Below are positions 42,498-49,843 of a DNA stretch of 64,000 nucleotides, piece after piece (position 1 is the stretch's first letter; every line of letters begins with the position of its first letter). Below the pieces are notes generated by a model. It had not been told where the DNA came from, searched no databases, and was given only the letters and a program-made list of their open reading frames with translations. This DNA is from Geminicoccaceae bacterium (lineage in GTDB: Bacteria; Pseudomonadota; Alphaproteobacteria; Geminicoccales; Geminicoccaceae), in NCBI GenBank assembly GCA_020638495.1, contig JACKIN010000015.1:1-64000 (forward strand), written 5' to 3'. Both the position numbers and the translations under genes were made by a program.

Positions 42498-43643
42498 TTA
42501 TCTAATTTGAGATATGGCAAGTTTAGTTTCTTTCGCTAGCATTTTAAGCAAAATACTTTCAATAAATTCTTCATGCGGTATTAATTCCGTCGCACTAGCA
42601 TGATATACGGTGTGAACAATTTTCCCCCTGGCTTTATTTAACTTACTTAATTTAAGTTTTACTTCATCTATATCTATTTCAAGAATAGCCGCAATGCGAT
42701 TTGCAACACCCTCATTTCTTGACATTATACGCATTCTATTAACATCTCTTATCGCTTCCAAGAAGGTTTTTTTCTTATGAGATGGAATATCGAGAAGAAT
42801 TTCAATAATTTCTTGGGCACCACTCAACTCATCTTTATCGAGAATGTGCTCGGGTCGCAACCCATCTGACATGAGATCTTCTACGGCCGCCCAGCCAATT
42901 GCGATCCGAGCAATACTTGATCTCTGATTGTAAAAATTCTGCAATCCTTTCGCAACCCTTTTAGCCTCTGGAATTTTAATTTTCTCCTCGACTACCCGCA
43001 ATTCTTCTTGATCAACTATTCCAACCTTACGGTGCGTCGGGAGAATCTCAAATATAAAATTTCCTAAAACATTTTTACCCGTTTTATGATAACTTACAGA
43101 GTTAATATAAAAGATATTTATTCCAGACCTATATAAAAGCGATAGCGCCAAACATGTAACTTCAAGCTCTTCGAGAAGATTTTTCTTTGAGCCAAAACGA
43201 TCATTTACGTGTCGCACACGCATTTCAACTGAGTCTTCAAACTTTTCCGAAAGTTCTACCTCAGCATCAAATTTTTCTTCTATTATACGACAAATGTTAG
43301 AAAAATCGTAGTGCGCATCTCCTTCTTCTTTCCGATAATTAATAGATAAATACGCAAGCAAAGATACTTCATCTCCAGCCGAATCACTTAAATCTTTCAA
43401 ATATGCATGAGACTCATCGTCGCTGAAAAAATATAGCATGCCCTGCCCATCAGTAGGACGTCGCAAAACAGCTCTAAAAAGTTTGCCATTACATGCTAGA
43501 TCAATTTCTTTTTGGGGCAGCTTATGCTGCTTTGCAGCATTCTCGTCCAACTGATTAACTGGCGGAATAAAAAGGTAACCTTCTTTCTCGATTAGGTCCC
43601 ACACTGACATGCGGAGTATAGGTGTACCTCCCTCTTGAACCAT
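42498..43643 (-). CDS. AT-rich gene for a HEPN-like C-terminal protein (381 aa)
   Basis: Not a family I can name. Base and codon use are strikingly AT-rich against neighbours near 70% GC, a sign of recent transfer. The product is soluble and charged, with no signal peptide. Residues 1-240 are mixed alpha/beta and unrecognised. The C-terminal part resembles an Apea-like HEPN domain: a helix IARIAIGWAAVEDLM (about 245-258) and KLNKARGKIVHTVYH, where Arg339-x4-His344 fits the R-x(4-6)-H ribonuclease motif. HEPN proteins of this layout are often abortive-infection RNases. Start is uncertain: ATG at 43643, or 43610. It stands alone beside higBA. Confidence 0.75.
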   Translation of the reverse strand: MVQEGGTPILRMSVWDLIEKEGYLFIPPVNQLDENAAKQHKLPQKEIDLACNGKLFRAVLRRPTDGQGMLYFFSDDESHAYLKDLSDSAGDEVSLLAYLSINYRKEEGDAHYDFSNICRIIEEKFDAEVELSEKFEDSVEMRVRHVNDRFGSKKNLLEELEVTCLALSLLYRSGINIFYINSVSYHKTGKNVLGNFIFEILPTHRKVGIVDQEELRVVEEKIKIPEAKRVAKGLQNFYNQRSSIARIAIGWAAVEDLMSDGLRPEHILDKDELSGAQEIIEILLDIPSHKKKTFLEAIRDVNRMRIMSRNEGVANRIAAILEIDIDEVKLKLSKLNKARGKIVHTVYHASATELIPHEEFIESILLKMLAKETKLAISQIR

Positions 43644-43876
43644 TCGCTATTCCGAACCTCCCTCCGACCCGTCCGAACTCGCGCAACCCGTCGTCCACCT
43701 TCGCCCGGACCTGCTCCTCGACTCCGGGGGAGCTCCCTTTTTTAATCCCTTCCGAAGGCGGTTCGTGTGACACCTTGCTTCGGTGGAGTGGTCGCCACAC
43801 GGACCGTCGAGGATGCATCACACCTTGTCAATCGGCGTATTATGCCTGACTGCCTTACTCGAAAGGAGAGCCGGCA

Positions 43877-44026
43877 ATGGCTGTCGAGATGGGGGCTTCG
43901 AAGGACAGCTCCCTTTTTAGCACCTACGAGGCCAGTCCGCGTGGGCTCAAGGGGCAGCCCGATTCCTACTGTGCGCCGGACACAGAATTGATACCCGTCA
44001 CGTTACAGGTTATTATCATTCCATGA
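43877..44026 (+). CDS. putative leader peptide overlapping higB (49 aa)
   Basis: An ATG preceded at ideal spacing by AAAGGAGAG opens a 49-codon frame whose TGA stop overlaps the higB start codon as ATGA. The product (starting MAVEMGASKDSSLF, ending LQVIIIP) matches nothing I know. The strong ribosome site and exact four-base overlap suggest translational coupling to higB from any transcript begun upstream. Amino acid composition is unremarkable, so a chance frame remains possible. Confidence 0.4.
   Translation: MAVEMGASKDSSLFSTYEASPRGLKGQPDSYCAPDTELIPVTLQVIIIP
43900..43912. repeat. 13-bp direct repeat, left copy
   Basis: GAAGGACAGCTCC also occurs at 44725-44737 in the same orientation, so the two copies bracket higBA at a distance of 825 bases. 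Both lie in non-coding or leader sequence. They may be traces of the insertion of the module or decayed copies of a longer repeat. Confidence 0.6.
43988..44016 (+). promoter_or_regulatory. higBA promoter with embedded operator; leaderless start
   Basis: TTGATA (43988-43993) and TATTAT (44011-44016) are spaced by exactly 17 bases and match consensus at 5/6 each. The spacer coincides with the near-palindrome ACCCGTCACGTTACAGGT (43993-44010; 7 of 9 pairs match), the expected site for HigA autorepression. The -10 ends six bases before the higB ATG (44023), so the transcript should start at or next to the start codon. Confidence 0.7.
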
Positions 44027-44301
44027 TCCGGGCGTTCAGGCACAAGGTGCTGAAGGCCCTGTATGAGAAGAACCAGACCAGGGGCCTGAACACGCAGTGG
44101 CTCAAGCGCATCCGGGCCATACTGGCGCGCCTCGACGCCAGCAAAGAAGCTGCCGAGATGGACTTCCCGGGGCTGAGGCTGCACCCGCTGAAAGGTGACT
44201 GCAAGGACTGCTGGGCCGTGGACGTGTCCGGCAACTGGCGCATTGTTTTCCGCTTCGAGGACCAGGAGCCACACGATGTCGATCTGGTGGACTATCACTA
44301 G
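44023..44301 (+). CDS. higB: HigB toxin, RelE-fold ribosome-dependent mRNase (92 aa)
   Basis: RelE-superfamily toxin that cleaves ribosome-bound mRNA when freed from HigA. It starts MIRAFRHKVLKALYEKN and ends with the family pattern GLRLHPLKGDCKDCWAVDVSGNWRIVFRF and DVDLVDYH, matching the plasmid maintenance killer (HigB) family at full length. No ribosome site is expected if the message is leaderless; a leader frame overlaps the ATG. HigA follows 12 bases after the stop. Toxin-first order is normal for higBA. Confidence 0.94.
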   Translation: MIRAFRHKVLKALYEKNQTRGLNTQWLKRIRAILARLDASKEAAEMDFPGLRLHPLKGDCKDCWAVDVSGNWRIVFRFEDQEPHDVDLVDYH

Positions 44302-44313
44302 GAAATCTCGAAC

Positions 44314-44601
44314 ATGCCGATGAAAGACCCCCCGCATCCCGGCGAAGTGATCCGCGAGTTGTGCATCGAGCCGGCAGGGCTGACCGTCACCGCCGCCGCC
44401 GAGGTGCTCGGTGTCAGCCGCAAGGCCCTGTCCGAGCTGCTCAACGGCCACTCCGGGATCTCCCCGGAAATGGCCGTCAGGCTGTCCAAGGCCTTCGGCG
44501 GCAGCATCGAAAGCTGGCTCACCCAGCAGATGCAGTACGACCTCGCCAAGGTCAGCAGGAGGGCCGCCGGGATCGAGGTCAAACGCTATGAACCGGTGTG
44601 A
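44314..44601 (+). CDS. higA: HigA antitoxin, XRE-type HTH (95 aa)
   Basis: Antitoxin and autorepressor of the HigA/XRE family. HPGEVIRELCIEPAGLTVTAAAEVLGVSRKALSELLNG holds the helix-turn-helix (recognition helix around SRKALSELLNG) and AFGGSIESWLTQQMQYDLAKV the dimer region. AGGAA precedes the ATG. It would bind HigB and the palindromic site inside the promoter at 43993-44010. Confidence 0.95.
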   Translation: MPMKDPPHPGEVIRELCIEPAGLTVTAAAEVLGVSRKALSELLNGHSGISPEMAVRLSKAFGGSIESWLTQQMQYDLAKVSRRAAGIEVKRYEPV

Positions 44602-44724
44602 TCCATGGTCCGAAGTTCGAGTCCACATGACTGATCTCACCCTCCCGGCAAGTGGGAGAGCATATGGGGTCAGGAACCTTTCCAAAGAAAAGGGGCAGGA
44701 CTCCCTTGGACCGCCGGCAGCATG

Positions 44725-44737
44725 GAAGGACAGCTCC
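44725..44737. repeat. 13-bp direct repeat, right copy
   Basis: Second copy of GAAGGACAGCTCC (see 43900-43912). It lies between higA and the convergent nucleoside hydrolase gene, in a gap of 177 bases in which no gene is evident. The same gap contains GGTCAGGAACCTTTCC and GGGCAGGACTCCCTTGG runs, which look like decayed repeats. Confidence 0.6.
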
Positions 44738-44778
44738 TTCCTTGATTCCTCACGAAATCAGGGCTTGAGGCCGCCCCG

Positions 44779-45726
44779 TCAGGGATAGGTCAGGACGGCA
44801 TCCACCACCGCGTCGATGATCCCGCGCCTGTCCGCATCGACGGCGAGCTTCGCATTCGCCGGCTTCGGCGGCTGGATCGTCTGGTGCTCGCCCGGCTGGA
44901 TGGTGCGCAGGTCGGCCACGGTCATGCCGCGCGTGAGCTGGCCGTGCAGCTCGACCTCGACCGGCACATCGCGATAGGTGATCAGCTCGGGGCGGACGAA
45001 GGGGATAACGGCGCAACTGTCGTGCATCGGCGCACCGTCGACGCCGAGCACCGCCCGCTGCCGGCCCATGTAGAATGTGGCGAGGTCGGCGACGGCACGC
45101 GCCGTCCGGCCGCCGCCGCGCAGGCGCTCGACGTCGGGCTCCTTGATCAGCACCGTCCGGGTCATGTCGTAGCCGACCCAGTGGATCGGCACGCCGCTGG
45201 AGAAGACGATGTGCGCCGCCTCGGGGTCGCTCAGCACGTTGACGCACTGCACCGGCTGCAGATTGCCGACCAGGGCCGAGCCGCCCATGATCGAGATGCC
45301 GGCGAGCCAGTCGGCCAGCCTGGGCTCCAGGCGCAGGGCCACGCCGACATTGGTCTGCGCCCCGATCACCACCAGCACCAACTCGCCCCGATGCGCGCTC
45401 GCCTGCTCGATGATGAACTGCACGGCATGCTGATCGACGGGCTCGAAGGCCGGCTCGGGCAGCTCGGCGCCGTCGATCCCGGTCTTGCCGTGCCCGTCGG
45501 GGGCGAAACGCGTCATCGGGCCGACCAGCGGTCGGCCAAAGCCCTTGGCCACCGGCAAGTCGAGCCCGGCCAGGGTGCAAATGGCGAGCGCATTGCGGGT
45601 GGTGTTCTCGATCGAGGCATTGCCGAAGACGGTGGTGATGCCGACCACGTCCAGGTGTCGAGCGGCGTAGAGAATGGCGACCGCGTCGTCGTGACCGGGA
45701 TCGCAGTCGATGAGGAGCTTCGTCAA
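44779..45726 (-). CDS. inosine/uridine-preferring nucleoside hydrolase family (315 aa)
   Basis: Hydrolyses the N-glycosidic bond of nucleosides to base and ribose. The calcium-binding signature DCDPGHDDA sits at residues 7-15, and the later MHDSCAVIPFV carries the catalytic-site aspartate. Length is normal. The start is a TTG at 45726 preceded by GGGAGA; no ATG fits. It is divergent from an ABC importer gene 83 bases away, so the importer may bring in a nucleoside or its ribose. Confidence 0.93.
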   Translation of the reverse strand: MTKLLIDCDPGHDDAVAILYAARHLDVVGITTVFGNASIENTTRNALAICTLAGLDLPVAKGFGRPLVGPMTRFAPDGHGKTGIDGAELPEPAFEPVDQHAVQFIIEQASAHRGELVLVVIGAQTNVGVALRLEPRLADWLAGISIMGGSALVGNLQPVQCVNVLSDPEAAHIVFSSGVPIHWVGYDMTRTVLIKEPDVERLRGGGRTARAVADLATFYMGRQRAVLGVDGAPMHDSCAVIPFVRPELITYRDVPVEVELHGQLTRGMTVADLRTIQPGEHQTIQPPKPANAKLAVDADRRGIIDAVVDAVLTYP

Positions 45727-45809
45727 TTGCTAGGTCTCCCAGGCCCGGGCCGCCACCTTGACTTCCATCGAGGTGCGTAGTTTGAGTGATGCCGATGCTA
45801 TAGGGAGGC

Positions 45810-47081
45810 ATGGTCGTGACCACAAGAAGAGCACTTCTCGGCTGGATGGCGGGCGCGGCCTTGCTGGCCACGGGCGGCTGGGCCACGGCCGTCTCGGCCG
45901 AGCAGGCGACGCTCAACGCGCTCTGGATGGGTTGGCCGGAGGAGCAGGTCGATCCCTTGATGGACGCCTTTCGCGAGGCGCATCCGGAGATCACCTTGAA
46001 CGTCGAGCGCATCCCCTTCGCGCAGATCTTCCAGACCATCGAGGTCCGCCTCAACGCCAGGGGCCCCGACCCCGACATTTTCATCGTAGACAGCCCGCTG
46101 ACCGCATCCTACGCCGTGCGCGGCTACCTTCTGGATCTGACGCCGCACCTCGACGCCAGCCGGTTCACCAAGGCCGGGCTGGCTGCCGGCACCGTCGACG
46201 GCAAGATCTACTCGGCCCCCTTCGGCAGCTCGAGCGCGCTTCTGTTCTACAACAAGAAGCTGCTGGCGGAGGCCGGCATCGAGCCGCCCTCGACCGACCC
46301 GGCCGAGCGCTGGACCTGGGCGGAGCTGGTCGACGCGGCCAAGAAAGTCGCCAAGCCCGACCAGGGCATCTGGGGCTTCGTCTTCGAGCAGGCCGAGCGA
46401 CCCTACCAGCTCTTGCCGCTGCCCATGTCGCTGGGTGCCGAGATGATCAGCGCCGACGGCCTGACGGCAACCGGCTATCTCGATTCGGCGAAGTCGGTCG
46501 AGGCTTTCCAGTTCTATCAGGACCTCTACCAGAAAGAGCAGGTCAGCCCGCCCGGCGTCTTCGACAATAACTTGACCTTCGAGCTCTTCGGCACCGGCAA
46601 GGTCGGCTTCTTTGTCGGCAACCCCTACGACCTGGTCAACCTGCCGAACAAGTATCCCGATCTCGAATGGGGGCTGGCGCCGCATCCCTACTTCGTGGAT
46701 GGAACGCCGGTGACGCCGACCGGCGCCTGGCACATCGGCGTCAACCCGAACACCGACCAGATGGAGGCGGCCCTGACCTTCATCGACTTCATGATGCAGG
46801 ACGATACGCAGCGCCTCTGGCTCAGCCTGCGACCCTATCCGCCGGTGCTCGAGGCGGTCTGGGAAGCCGAAGCGGACACCACCTTCGCCGATCCGGGCTG
46901 GGGCATCGTCCGCCACGAGCTGGCCGAGACCGCCAGAGCCCGGCCGGCGACGCCCGGCTGGCGCGAGTACGAGGACATCATGCGCCTCGCGATTCGCGAC
47001 ATCCAGACCGGCGCCGACGTCCAGGCGACGCTGACCGCCGCCGCCGAGCGGATCGACCGCGAGCTCGCCAAGTACCGCTGA
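45810..47081 (+). CDS. sugar (CUT1-type) ABC importer binding protein (423 aa)
   Basis: Periplasmic type II (MalE/UgpB-like) solute-binding protein. A leader TTRRALLGWMAGAALLATGG ends near VSA-EQATL. The mature part has EEQVDPLMDAFREAHPEITLNVERIPF and FGSSSALLFYNKKLLAEAGIEPP, standard for the family. AGGGAGG is only one base from the ATG at 45810, so the GTG at 45816 (spacing seven) is the better candidate start. Two permease genes follow; no ATPase gene does. Confidence 0.92.
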   Translation: MVVTTRRALLGWMAGAALLATGGWATAVSAEQATLNALWMGWPEEQVDPLMDAFREAHPEITLNVERIPFAQIFQTIEVRLNARGPDPDIFIVDSPLTASYAVRGYLLDLTPHLDASRFTKAGLAAGTVDGKIYSAPFGSSSALLFYNKKLLAEAGIEPPSTDPAERWTWAELVDAAKKVAKPDQGIWGFVFEQAERPYQLLPLPMSLGAEMISADGLTATGYLDSAKSVEAFQFYQDLYQKEQVSPPGVFDNNLTFELFGTGKVGFFVGNPYDLVNLPNKYPDLEWGLAPHPYFVDGTPVTPTGAWHIGVNPNTDQMEAALTFIDFMMQDDTQRLWLSLRPYPPVLEAVWEAEADTTFADPGWGIVRHELAETARARPATPGWREYEDIMRLAIRDIQTGADVQATLTAAAERIDRELAKYR

Positions 47082-47106
47082 CCCGGGGCGCGGGCGCGGT
47101 CGGCCG

Positions 47107-47982
47107 ATGGGCAACGGGATCCGCGAGCGTGGCTGGATCCCGCTGCTCTTTCTCGCGCCGGCGCTGATCGGGCTCATCGTCTTCCGGCTGGCGCCGATCG
47201 GCATCGCGATCGTCGGCGGCTTCTTGCAACAGACGCTGCGCGGCGAGACCGTCTTCGCCGGCCTCGCCAACTATCTCGATCTCGCCACCGACCCGGTGTT
47301 CTGGAACTCGGTGCGGGTGACGCTGCTCTTCAACGTCCTGATCAATCCGTTTCAGGTCGTCGTGGCGCTCGGGCTCGCACTGCTCGTCTTTCGCCCCGGC
47401 CCCGGCGTCACCTTCTTCCGCGCCGCCTATTTCCTGCCGATGTGCGTCTCGCTCGCCATCGTCTCGGTGTTGTGGAACATCCTGCTGGACACGCAGCTCG
47501 GGCCAGTCAACGGTCTCCTTTCGGCCCTCGGCCTCGAGCGTCAGCCCTTCTTTCGCAGCGAGAGCCAGGCGCTCCTGACGATGATCGGCATCGCCAGCTG
47601 GAAGGGCTGCGGCTACTGGATGATGTTCCTTCTGGCCGGGCTCTACGCCATCCCGGACGACTTCCACGAGGCCGCCCGGATCGACGGGGCCAACGCCTGG
47701 CAGCGCTTCAGGTACGTCACCCTGCCCCTGATGCGCCGGCCGATCCTCTTCGTGCTGATCGCCGACACTGCCATCAACTTCCTCTTCTTCGCCCCCATCT
47801 ACATCATCACCAATGGCGGTCCCGCCGGCGCCACCGATCTCTTGATGTTCCAGGCCTACCAGTCCGCCTTCGCCTACCTCAATCACGGCCGCTCGCTGGC
47901 CATCTCGACCATCCTTCTGGTCGTGATAGCGCTCTTCGCGGTGGTCGAGTTCCGCCTCTTTCGCAGCCCGTCCGACGCATGA
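47107..47982 (+). CDS. sugar ABC importer permease, MalF-like (291 aa)
   Basis: Six-helix inner-membrane permease of the CUT1 group. The EAA loop is clear as EAARIDGANAWQRFRYVTLPLMRRP (about residues 195-219). Starts MGNGIRERGWIPLLFLAP, where the first transmembrane helix begins. It follows the binding-protein gene by 25 bases and overlaps the second permease gene by four (ATGA). Confidence 0.93.
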   Translation: MGNGIRERGWIPLLFLAPALIGLIVFRLAPIGIAIVGGFLQQTLRGETVFAGLANYLDLATDPVFWNSVRVTLLFNVLINPFQVVVALGLALLVFRPGPGVTFFRAAYFLPMCVSLAIVSVLWNILLDTQLGPVNGLLSALGLERQPFFRSESQALLTMIGIASWKGCGYWMMFLLAGLYAIPDDFHEAARIDGANAWQRFRYVTLPLMRRPILFVLIADTAINFLFFAPIYIITNGGPAGATDLLMFQAYQSAFAYLNHGRSLAISTILLVVIALFAVVEFRLFRSPSDA

Positions 47983-48818
47983 GAGCACCGCTCGCCTGGC
48001 TGCCGACCGGCCTGCGCTACCTGACCATGGCGCTGATCGCGCTCGCCCTGCTCCTGCCGCTCTACTGGATGCTCATCTCCTCGCTCCGGCCGTCGGACGA
48101 GATCTTCCGCTATGCCGCCGATTTCGGCTGGCGCACCTTCGTCCCCGAGAGCCTGACCCTCGAGCACTGGATCGGTGCCCTGGATGCCGGCTATCTGCGC
48201 GCCATCGGCAACTCGCTCTTCGTCGCCTTCTCGACCGTCGCCCTCGGCATCCTGGTCAACTCGCTCGCCGGGTTCGCCTTCGCCGTCTTCGATTTCCCCG
48301 GCCGCACGGTCCTTTTCGTCTGCGTCCTCGCCTCCTTCATGATGCCGTTCGAGGCGATGGTGCTGCCGCTCTACCATCTCGTGCGCTTTCTCGGCTGGAC
48401 CGACAGCTACAAGGCGCTGATCATGCCCGAGGTCGCGAGCGGCTTCATCATCTTCCTCTTCCGCCAGTTCTTCGTCGGCATCCCCAAGGAGCTGTTCGAG
48501 GCCGCCCGCATCGACGGCGCCACCTGGTGGCAGGCCTATTGGCGCATCGCCATGCCGCTGACCGGGCCGACCATCGCCACGGCATCCCTCATGCTCTTCA
48601 TCCTCCAATGGGAAGCGTTCTTCTGGCCCCTGGTCGCCGCCAGCGCGCCCGACTACGTCGTCGTACAGGTGGCGATCGCCCGCCACAGCAACCTCGAGAC
48701 CACCGACTGGGGCGGCATGTTCGCCGCCTCCTCGATCGCCGTCTTGATGGCTCTGATCCCGTTCCTGGCCTTCCAACGCTACTACGTACGCACCATCGTC
48801 CAGAGCGGCATCAAATAG
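47979..48818 (+). CDS. sugar ABC importer permease, MalG-like (279 aa)
   Basis: Second CUT1 permease with six helices. Its EAA loop is EAARIDGATWWQAYWRIAMPLTGP (about residues 170-193). Length matches MalG/UgpE. It is the last gene of the cluster: the next coding sequence is a cytochrome c gene 259 bases downstream, so the importer must borrow an ATPase encoded elsewhere. Confidence 0.93.
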   Translation: MRAPLAWLPTGLRYLTMALIALALLLPLYWMLISSLRPSDEIFRYAADFGWRTFVPESLTLEHWIGALDAGYLRAIGNSLFVAFSTVALGILVNSLAGFAFAVFDFPGRTVLFVCVLASFMMPFEAMVLPLYHLVRFLGWTDSYKALIMPEVASGFIIFLFRQFFVGIPKELFEAARIDGATWWQAYWRIAMPLTGPTIATASLMLFILQWEAFFWPLVAASAPDYVVVQVAIARHSNLETTDWGGMFAASSIAVLMALIPFLAFQRYYVRTIVQSGIK

Positions 48819-49008
48819 GCCTCACGCCGCGCCTCACCAAAAGCGGCGCACTGCTGCCGTCGGGATCGCAAGCACGAATGAAGTCATCGGCCATGCCGGC
48901 GGCCGCGACCAAGGGAAAAGGAGAGACCCCGGACCGCACCCACATTCGAGACACGGATCAGAAATCCGGCGCCGAGGGACATCCCCTTCCAAACGCCTTG
49001 CCCGCCCC

Positions 49009-49022
49009 TTGATCCAGATCAT
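49009..49022. promoter_or_regulatory. FNR/CRP-like box upstream of cytochrome c
   Basis: TTGATCCAGATCAT matches the FNR consensus TTGAT-N4-ATCAA at 9 of 10 positions. Its centre is about 62 bases before the cytochrome c ATG at 49078, a workable position for activation at around -41.5. No strong -10 was found. The rest of the 259-base gap 48819-49077 shows nothing else. Confidence 0.5.
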
Positions 49023-49077
49023 GGCAGCCGGCGACCGGACAGCGGACTGTCGAACGAGCAGCAAGCGGGAGGCCCGG

Positions 49078-49656
49078 ATGGCGAGATCAGTGCTGGCCAT
49101 GGCGGTTGTCGTCGCGGTCGCGGCGTGGGCCGCCCCGCTCGACGGCAGCGCGCAGCAGCGTGACTTCGGGCCGCAGGACTGGTGGGGGCCGGGCAGCGGG
49201 GACTGGGAGCGGATGTGGCCGGAGGGCCGGGAGCGGGACCGCTGGAGCCCGGGCCGGATGGGCGTGACCCAGAACCAGCGCATGCTGCGCCACTGGACCT
49301 TCATGAACGGGCAGGTGCCGGAGGCCTATGAGGGTGCCACCAGCACCGTCGAGCGGACGCCGGAAACGATCGCCCAAGGTGCCGAGCTCTACGCGGCGCA
49401 CTGCGCCCGCTGCCATGGCGAGATCGGCTACGGCGACGGCACCGAGGGCCGCAGCCTGGTCCCCTCGCCCGCCCTGCTGGCCTTCCTCGTCCAGAGGCCG
49501 ATCGCCGGCGACGCGTATCTGAACTGGGCCATCGCGGAAGGTGGTTCGGCCTTCGGGACCGAGATGCCGGCCTACAAGGAAGCGCTCGCCGAGAACGACA
49601 TCTGGGCGATCATCGCCTACATGCGATCAGGCTTCCCGGACACCGCCGCGAGGTAG
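49078..49656 (+). CDS. exported monoheme cytochrome c (192 aa)
   Basis: Periplasmic electron carrier. A signal peptide (SVLAMAVVVAVAAWAAPLDG, residues about 4-23) ends near GSAQQ. A tryptophan/glycine/proline-rich segment follows (RDFGPQDWWGPGSGDWERMW), then a cytochrome c fold with CARCH (about residues 106-110) and the distal methionine probably in GTEMPAYKE. GGGAGG precedes the ATG. Upstream FNR-like box suggests control by oxygen. Partner oxidoreductase unknown. Confidence 0.88.
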   Translation: MARSVLAMAVVVAVAAWAAPLDGSAQQRDFGPQDWWGPGSGDWERMWPEGRERDRWSPGRMGVTQNQRMLRHWTFMNGQVPEAYEGATSTVERTPETIAQGAELYAAHCARCHGEIGYGDGTEGRSLVPSPALLAFLVQRPIAGDAYLNWAIAEGGSAFGTEMPAYKEALAENDIWAIIAYMRSGFPDTAAR

Positions 49657-49724
49657 CCGGCACCCGGCAAAGGGGATCGAGCACCGCCCCGATGACGCGT
49701 CGGATGCGACACGCGGCCTCGGGT

Positions 49725-49743
49725 TGTCGCGTTATACGCGACA
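49725..49743. repeat. palindrome 1, TGTCGCG-N5-CGCGACA
   Basis: Perfect seven-base arms around a TTATA centre. A degenerate copy with 14 of 20 matching positions follows around 49756-49775. Part of an array with the two palindromes at 49790 and 49821. Could be protein-binding sites, RNA hairpins or a REP-like element. Confidence 0.75.
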
Positions 49744-49789
49744 TTCCGGCCCGGGTTGGCGCATATTCTGCGACATCCCGCCCGAATTC

Positions 49790-49806
49790 GTCGCGGATTC
49801 CGCGAC
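49790..49806. repeat. palindrome 2, GTCGCGGA-T-TCCGCGAC
   Basis: Perfect eight-base arms around a single T. It shares the GTCGCG/CGCGAC core with its neighbours; its centre is 31 bases from that of palindrome 3, close to three helical turns. Confidence 0.8.
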
Positions 49807-49820
49807 AGAATCGCGGGGAT

Positions 49821-49837
49821 GTCGCGGAATCCGCGAC
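49821..49837. repeat. palindrome 3, GTCGCGGA-A-TCCGCGAC
   Basis: Identical arms to palindrome 2 with A in place of T at the centre, and directly followed by the 21-bp tandem array. Confidence 0.8.
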
Positions 49838-49843
49838 ACTCGA

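Larger units (their letters stand above)
43644..44022. other. intergenic region between the HEPN-like gene and higB
   Basis: Apart from the short leader reading frame at 43877-44026 I see no convincing gene. GC content is back to intermediate values. AGCTCCCTTTTT occurs twice (43731-43742 and 43907-43918). The self-complementary GGGAGCTCCC followed by six T at 43729-43744 looks like a weak terminator on the plus strand. The higBA promoter occupies the last 35 bases. Confidence 0.5.

Noticed and set aside
43729..43744. Rho-independent terminator (GGGAGCTCCC plus six T)
   Set aside because: The palindrome leaves a stem of only three pairs once a loop is allowed, and no plus-strand gene ends nearby.
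43555..43821. 88-codon minus-strand frame upstream of the HEPN-like gene
   Set aside because: It overlaps that gene's start in another frame, has no ribosome site and matches no family; a decayed remnant is possible but not supported.
42161..44778. Prophage, integrative element or IS around the AT-rich gene
   Set aside because: No integrase, transposase, tRNA target or terminal inverted repeats are visible in or beside the island.
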